A stretch of DNA of 64,000 nucleotides from Diabrotica undecimpunctata (Eukaryota; Arthropoda; Insecta; Coleoptera; Chrysomelidae): assembly GCF_040954645.1 (NCBI RefSeq), contig NC_092809.1, positions 65,162,141 through 65,226,140 on the forward strand, given 5' to 3'. Below, one piece after another: positions 59,801 through 64,000 of the stretch. The notes under the pieces were generated by a model. It worked only from the letters and a program-made list of their open reading frames with translations, made no database searches and had not been told where the DNA came from. The position numbers were made by a program, and so were the translations under genes. Numbering within the stretch: position 1 is the stretch's first letter; each line of letters starts with the position of its first letter.

Positions 59801-62800
59801 CTTTGTTGTATTATTGAGAATCAAATGTTATTTTTTTTTTTTATTTTAAGCTACAGCAAACTTTTATATATAACTTGTTTGGCTTTATTTTTGGAATGGA
59901 CTATGGGAAGGAACAAAGGAGACTTCAAGCCCTCATGGAAGAAGAACCGCTTAATATAGAATATGACGACGACGATGACGACAATGAAGTGAATCCGGAA
60001 GTTATTGATGAGAGGTCGGAAGATTCGGAAAGCGAACAAGAACAGGATTTAGAGGAAGTAGGAGAAGTTTTACTGAATAATGTACAAGAAGAAAGTGTTT
60101 TTAGGGGAAAAGATGGTACAGTGTGGAGAAAGCATTAAAGAAAAAACAAAAGGGTACGTATGAGCAAGCCGTATTTAGTAACACAATTACCTGGGCCTAA
60201 TAGATTTACAAAAAAGTTAAAAGACATTTCTGAAATATTGAGTTATTTAATTGATGAGGACATGATTTACATAATTGTAGAATCCACTAATAAATACATT
60301 GAAAGTATAGCAAGCAATTTCTCTAGGGAGAGGGAAATTGCGTTGCATCTGAAATTCGCGTTCTTATAGGCCTTTTATATTTGGCAGAGACATTATAAAG
60401 CCCATCACCTGAATACAGAAGATATCTGGCAAACTAATGGCGAAGGTATCGAAATATTTAGACTAGTTATGTCCTTATCAAGATTTCGGTTTCTTCTAAG
60501 ATGCATTAGATTTGATGATAAGGTCGATCGTGAAGAACGTAGGAGACTGGATAAGATGGCCGCCATCCGAGTATTTTTTGACAAATTCGTAGAAAAGTGT
60601 AAATCGAGATATAACTTTTCGCAAAATTTAACATGCGATGAAATGCTTCCTGGACTTTTAGGGAATTTCCCTTGAATATAACATATTCCAAGCAAACCCT
60701 CAAACTATGGGCTTAAAATTTTTAGTTTATGTGATGCTGAAATGTACTATACCATAAATATGGAGGTTTATGTGGGTCGTCAACCAGATGGCCCATTTAC
60801 TGTAGACAATTCCTCGAAAGAAGTTGTAAAAAGAATGTGTACGCCAATCAAGAATTCTGAGCGCAACATTACTCTAGATAACTGGTTCATCAGCATTCCT
60901 CTAATAGATGTTTTAAAAAAAGAATTTGGATTGACTGTTGTGGGGACCATTAGAAATAACAAAAGGGAACTGCCCCCTGAATTACTTCAACGATCTCGTC
61001 TTTTAAAATCAAGTATGTTCGCCTTTAGCGATACATGTACTTTAGTGTCGTATATCCCCAAAAAGAAGAAAGTTGTATTGCTTGTTTCAAGTCTACATGA
61101 TGACGACGCTATAGATAGAGAAACATTTGAACATTATAAACCAGAAATTCTGACGTTTTATAACAAAACAAAAGGCGGGGTTGACGTCGTTGATCAGCTA
61201 TGTTCCTCTTATGATGTTTCGCGAAAAACAAGACGTTGGCTCATGGTAATTTTTAACACCATACTAAATATCGCAGGCATTAATTCGCTAGTGATTCATG
61301 CAAGTAACAACCTTGCTGATAATAAAATGCTTAGAAGAAAATTTTTGAAGCATTTAACATTTTCTCTTATGTATGAACATCTACGGGTCCGAGCAATAGT
61401 AGACAATTTAAATAGAGATCTGAAGTTACGTATTAAGGCCATATGTAATATTCCTAACACAGACGGCACTCCAACGAATGAAGGAGTACATGGTAGATGC
61501 TACTTTTGCGACCGTAAAAAGAATCGGAAAACGACTGTTTCCTGCTGTAAATGTAAAAAGTTTTTATGCAGAAAACATACACGTGCAGTGTGCGAAGAGT
61601 GCCAAACTGAACTTATTCGGATTAACTAAAAGTTTCCTTTTTTTATCGGAGTAGAATATAGTTTTTTTAATGTTCCGTCCAGTGTTTTTAACATTATATT
61701 TACTTTTTATATTATTTTGTAATATGTTACTCTACTTATTAAACCTTAATTAAATCGTGTTTTACTTAAACTGGTTCCAAATACTTTTATTAACACAAAT
61801 TAAGAAGTAAAAGACCAAACGGTCGTTTCGACCGCGCGCGACTTCTAATTTTCAAAAATTCCTAGCGACTACTGAAGGGTTAATAAAACTACATTTTTTC
61901 ATGGCCTGGTAAATTGACGCAAGTTATATCCGGTATATATACAACAATTTGTTGGGATTCGTACGATGGACTTGATATTTTTGCAACATGCTCTTCATCA
62001 TATTTGGAAGCATCAGTGAAGGTTTCACAGTTTTTTGGGTATTTGGATATTACATTTTTAGAATCTGATTGGATAAGGAAAGGATGTGTGAAATCTTTGG
62101 GGAGCTCTTGTATATATCTATCTAGTTTTGGAGGTATGATCATACAGGCGATTATTCACACAAATAGGCATAGTAAGACTAAATTGTTCTCAATTAAGAA
62201 CAATACGTTTTATTCGCTCAGGAAATGGTAGCTCAGGAAATCTTTATGTCGATGTTCCTGTAATAATCGGAGGATACATTTGTTCTGCAAAACATTGTTG
62301 GGTAGACTACGTTGGTTTTATTCGGTGAAATTCTGCAGCGTAATTTATTGACAGGAGTTATCTTCTTGGCATAAGAGGAGTTCCTTAGCAAAAACTTGTA
62401 AGCTATTAACTGGACTGGTTCTTTTAGCACCTAAAACTAATATCAAGCATGTATTTTAAACTCAGTCAAGTTTTTCTAAAAACCTTCTATTAGCAGTATC
62501 GTAGCATGAACAGCCGTAGTTAAATTTAGTTCGTATTAATGATGTCTATAGAGTAAGTAAGATTGTTTCAGACCCCGGAAAAAGTATTTGACAGCACTTT
62601 TAGTAGATTAACTTTGGATTGGCAAAAACATTGCACATTATTTATGTGGCTCTTTCATTTTGTTACGTTCAAAAGAAACTCTTTAGAAATTTATTTTTTT
62701 TTATCCGTTTCAAAATAACTGTTTAACGTTGATTGAAAATTAGGATAATTTTAATACTAAAAAATTAAGTAACTTGTCTTTTCATGATAGAACACAAAAC

Positions 62801-64000
62801 CCGTGTTTTGAGACCAGCTTTCAGTTGTGTATACGGCAGTTTGTAATATATGTGATTCTAGATTTACATTGTTTGTTTTTAGATAAAAGAGAAAGTCATT
62901 TCTATATAGACTAATAAATACAGGTAGATTTATTTGTCTTACAATACTATTTATTACAATTAAAAAGATTATTGAAATTATAGTAGATTCTTGTGGAGTG
63001 TCGCTTTGAAGTACTTGTCTCGAAGATGAAATCCATTGGTTCTAACTCGAAAAGTTCGTGCTGCTAGAAAACTTTTAATAGGCAATATATGTCATTGAAC
63101 GTGTAAAAAAAACGGCAATAAGTTTTTGATTGTGCAGAAAAAATTAAGTAAAGATTACCAAATATAAGCGTTAATCTAAACATACTAGTTAACAACAATC
63201 TAGTTGAACAAGTGAAAAAGTTTAAGTATCTAGGCTGTTGGATACATGAAATCTTAGACTAAGAACAAGAGGTTAAATGTAGAATAGAACAAGCAAGAAA
63301 CACCTTCTTAAAGATGCGACAGTTACTCACTACCCGTAATCTTGATTTGTCCCTACGATACCGCATGATAAAGTGTTATGTATATAGTGTACTATTACAC
63401 GGCGTGGAAGCTTAGACGTTAACAGTCAGCTCATTACGACGTTTAGAGAGCTTTGAGATGTGGGTATTTCGTCGTATGCTGAAAATTCCATGGACCGACC
63501 GCGTTAGAAATGAAAAAGTTTTAAGGTGTATGAATAGAGAACGTGAACTCACAGAAAGTGTCAAGAAGCGTAAAACGTCTTATCTTGGACACATATTTAG
63601 ACACGACAGGTATAACTTCCTTCAGCTTATTATAGAAGGGAAAATTGAAGGCAGACGCGGCCCAAGTAGACGACAAATGACCTAGTTGCGCAACATCAAA
63701 GATTGGACAGGATTGGACTTTCAAATTTTAATAAGGAAAGCCCAAAATAGGGAAGATTTTGTAGAAGTTATCGATAACCTTCGCTAAGGAGACGACACCT
63801 AAAGAAGAGAAGAAGTGTTAATCTTAGATATTTGCCAAATATTACATTTAACGTTGTTCTGTAGACACATTTTGCTAGTTTTATTGTTATTTAATTTATC
63901 TTATGCTTGTAGGTACCAAAGAAGAGTACGTACAGGTTCCCATGAAGTTTTCATTTGCAATCGATAGATTAAATGCTTTACAGGATAATGAAAATACTTT
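53694..64000 (+). CDS. FReD gene copy 3, exons 2 and 3 (3' partial, no exon 1 seen)
   Basis: Exon 2 is 53694-53823 and exon 3 starts at 63913 and is cut by the window edge. Both keep the reading frame and splice signals of copies 1 and 2, and no stop is present. No exon 1, TATA box or signal peptide is found between the end of copy 2 (45233) and 53694. The 3' flank of copy 2 joins straight into intron 1 sequence at about 48005. The copy therefore needs a promoter and first exon from elsewhere, or is becoming a pseudogene, or its exons are spliced onto exon 1 of copy 2 (phase 0, so compatible). Exons 4-6 would lie right of the window. Confidence 0.72.
54480..54990 (-). pseudogene. RTE LINE fragment, intron 2 of copy 3
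   Basis: Counterpart of 3930-4420 in copy 1 ([15 protein letters not shown] block near 54815-54860). Confidence 0.6.
55019..56722 (+). mobile_element. 1.7-kb solo LTR, copy 3 only
   Basis: Begins TGTAACCTCTG and ends ATGTTACA, flanked by ACAT at 55015-55018 and 56723-56726. It interrupts RTE sequence that reads through ACATAGTTTAATTT in copy 1. Near the 3' end there is a promoter-like set: TTTAAATAAAT (56573-56583), an Inr TCAGT (56599-56603) and AATAAA (56623-56628). No gag-pol or primer-binding site is seen. Confidence 0.55.
56730..57525 (-). pseudogene. RTE LINE remainder, intron 2 of copy 3
   Basis: Resumes at CCAAACGCTGTCCAGGC after the LTR. RT pieces on the minus strand to about 57395, then the forward tail (DIDR..., YVQQWTH-like) with GATGATGATG to 57510. 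It parallels 3980-5818 of copy 1. Confidence 0.55.
58251..58660 (-). pseudogene. piggyBac transposase C-terminus
   Basis: RRTRRWPMAVFYSIIDIVGV, then a frameshift, and NRRMINQRLPRELRMNISKI with cysteines CGLC, a CD-containing run and CVITV, the zinc-binding tail. Confidence 0.62.
58685..58915 (-). pseudogene. piggyBac transposase N-terminus
   Basis: Starts MAGSSKTVHYGDKNCEETLL and is rich in Asp/Glu, as piggyBac N-termini are. The frame ends after GRRCP at the deletion junction. Confidence 0.6.
59896..60741 (+). pseudogene. piggyBac transposase N-terminal half (broken)
   Basis: Starts MDYGKEQRRLQALMEEEPLN with a poly-Asp run, then FRGKDGTVWRKH and an in-frame TAA (60136-60138). The same frame continues KRVRMSKPYLVTQLPGPNRF. 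A frame change near 60350 gives EIRVLIGLLYLAETL. A second near 60400 gives EDIWQTNGEGIEIFRL, LSRFRFLLRCIRFDDKVDRE and NLTCDEMLPGLLGNFP. A third precedes HIPSKPSNYGLKIFSLCDAE, where the first catalytic Asp lies. Confidence 0.8.
60742..61629 (+). pseudogene. piggyBac transposase C-terminal half (intact ORF, 295 aa)
   Basis: Open from MYYTINMEVYVGRQPDGPF to TAA. It contains the second catalytic Asp in LDNWFISIPLIDVL and the third in KTKGGVDVVDQLCSSYDVSR. It also has the RRWLMVIFNTILNIAGINS block and the zinc-binding C-terminus (CYFCDRKK, CCKCKKFLCRKH, CEEC). Because the N-terminal half is broken, it is classed as part of a dead element. Confidence 0.85.
62700..63177. other. Intron 2 of copy 3, host-derived segment
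   Basis: Aligns with 8640-9080 of copy 1 and 33510-33990 of copy 2 (GAACACAAAACCCGTGTTTT block). No gene is seen; this is ancestral intron. Confidence 0.6.
63178..63816 (+). mobile_element. 5'-truncated LINE stub, copy 3 only
   Basis: Flanked by GTTAATCT (63170-63177 and 63817-63824). The plus strand encodes an ORF2 end: VKKFKYLGCWIHEI, RRLESFEMWVFRRMLKIPWT, KTSYLGHIFRHDRYNFLQLI, EGRRGPSRRQM, a stop, and a tail ending VIDNLR. Copies 1 and 2 have the empty site. Confidence 0.72.
63913..64000 (+). CDS. Copy 3 exon 3 (cut by window end)
   Basis: The first 88 nt of the exon after ATGCTTGTAG. It encodes [20 protein letters not shown] and continues past the edge. Replacements relative to copy 2 include I/L and EY/DN. 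Confidence 0.85.

Larger units (their letters stand above)
59387..61879 (+). mobile_element. piggyBac element, near full length (2493 bp)
   Basis: TTAA at 59383-59386 and 61880-61883. The left end CCCCTTAACTAGTCGCTA mirrors the right end CCCTTCAGTAGTCGCTA (minus strand). Subterminal GGTC/GACC pairs are seen at both ends. It encodes one transposase in pieces. It is inserted in a LINE fragment; the sister site in copy 1 (about 6440) is empty. Confidence 0.85.
57530..62690 (-). pseudogene. I/jockey LINE fragment split by two TTAA elements
   Basis: Minus-strand LINE sequence at 57530-57860, 59154-59382 and 61884-62690 is continuous with 5830-7200 of copy 1 once the two elements are removed. It is degenerate. 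Confidence 0.62.
1..64000 (+). repeat. Tandem array of FReD units
   Basis: Exon 2 recurs at 3085, 31164 and 53694 (spacing 28,079 and 22,530 bp), and exon 6 at 22660 and 45067 (22,407 bp). Introns and 3' flanks align over most of their length with shared old transposons, so whole units of about 22 kb were duplicated, including the intergenic DNA. Confidence 0.85.

Noticed and set aside
60742..61629. 295-residue ORF as a domesticated piggyBac gene
   Set aside because: It sits between intact TTAA-flanked terminal repeats and its own broken N-terminal half lies directly upstream, so it is a dead element, not a host gene.

Overview
This is an AT-rich eukaryotic, almost certainly insect, window. 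Lineage signals point to a beetle, but I cannot prove the order. It contains no bacterial or phage gene structure. Coding DNA of host origin amounts to thirteen short exons with GT-AG introns. Everything else is intron or intergenic DNA packed with broken retrotransposons (RTE- and I/jockey-type LINEs, Penelope-like elements), piggyBac-family DNA transposons, solo LTRs, a tRNA-derived SINE and inverted-repeat elements.

The host locus is a head-to-tail tandem array of a secreted fibrinogen-related (FReD, fibrinogen C-terminal domain) gene, all on the plus strand. Gene 1 enters from the left with exons 2-6 (3085-22826; exon 1 lies upstream of the window). Gene 2 is complete, with six exons from 27332 to 45233 and a 346-residue protein (signal peptide, about 110-residue novel N-terminal region, full FReD with four cysteines). 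Gene 3 shows exon 2 (53694-53823) and the first 88 bases of exon 3 (63913-64000), and runs off the right edge. Gene 3 has no exon 1 or promoter in the window: a deletion of about 2.1 kb relative to the gene 1/gene 2 interval joined a LINE upstream of the promoter directly to intron 1.

The introns align between copies, so each new insertion can be recognised by an empty site in a sister copy. Copy-specific insertions are: a Penelope-like element in gene 1 (9452-12167), a solo LTR in gene 1 (21080-21715), a Penelope-like element with inverted terminal arms in gene 2 (34032-35129), a 403-bp hammerhead-bearing element in gene 2 (44251-44653), a long solo LTR (55019-56722), two TTAA-flanked piggyBac-family elements (57865-59149 and 59387-61879) and a LINE stub (63178-63816) in gene 3.

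The most interesting signal is a set of type I hammerhead ribozyme folds tied to Penelope-like elements. Three have the standard CUGANGA core. Two sites from different element families carry a paired change at core positions 3 and 8 (C-G to U-A) that would keep the base pair joining those positions. Other observations worth following are an I-clade LINE whose ORF2 start is fused in frame to its ORF2 tail, and a piggyBac derivative that kept both ends of its transposase but lost the catalytic core.

All comparisons were made by eye from the given sequence; no database search was run.
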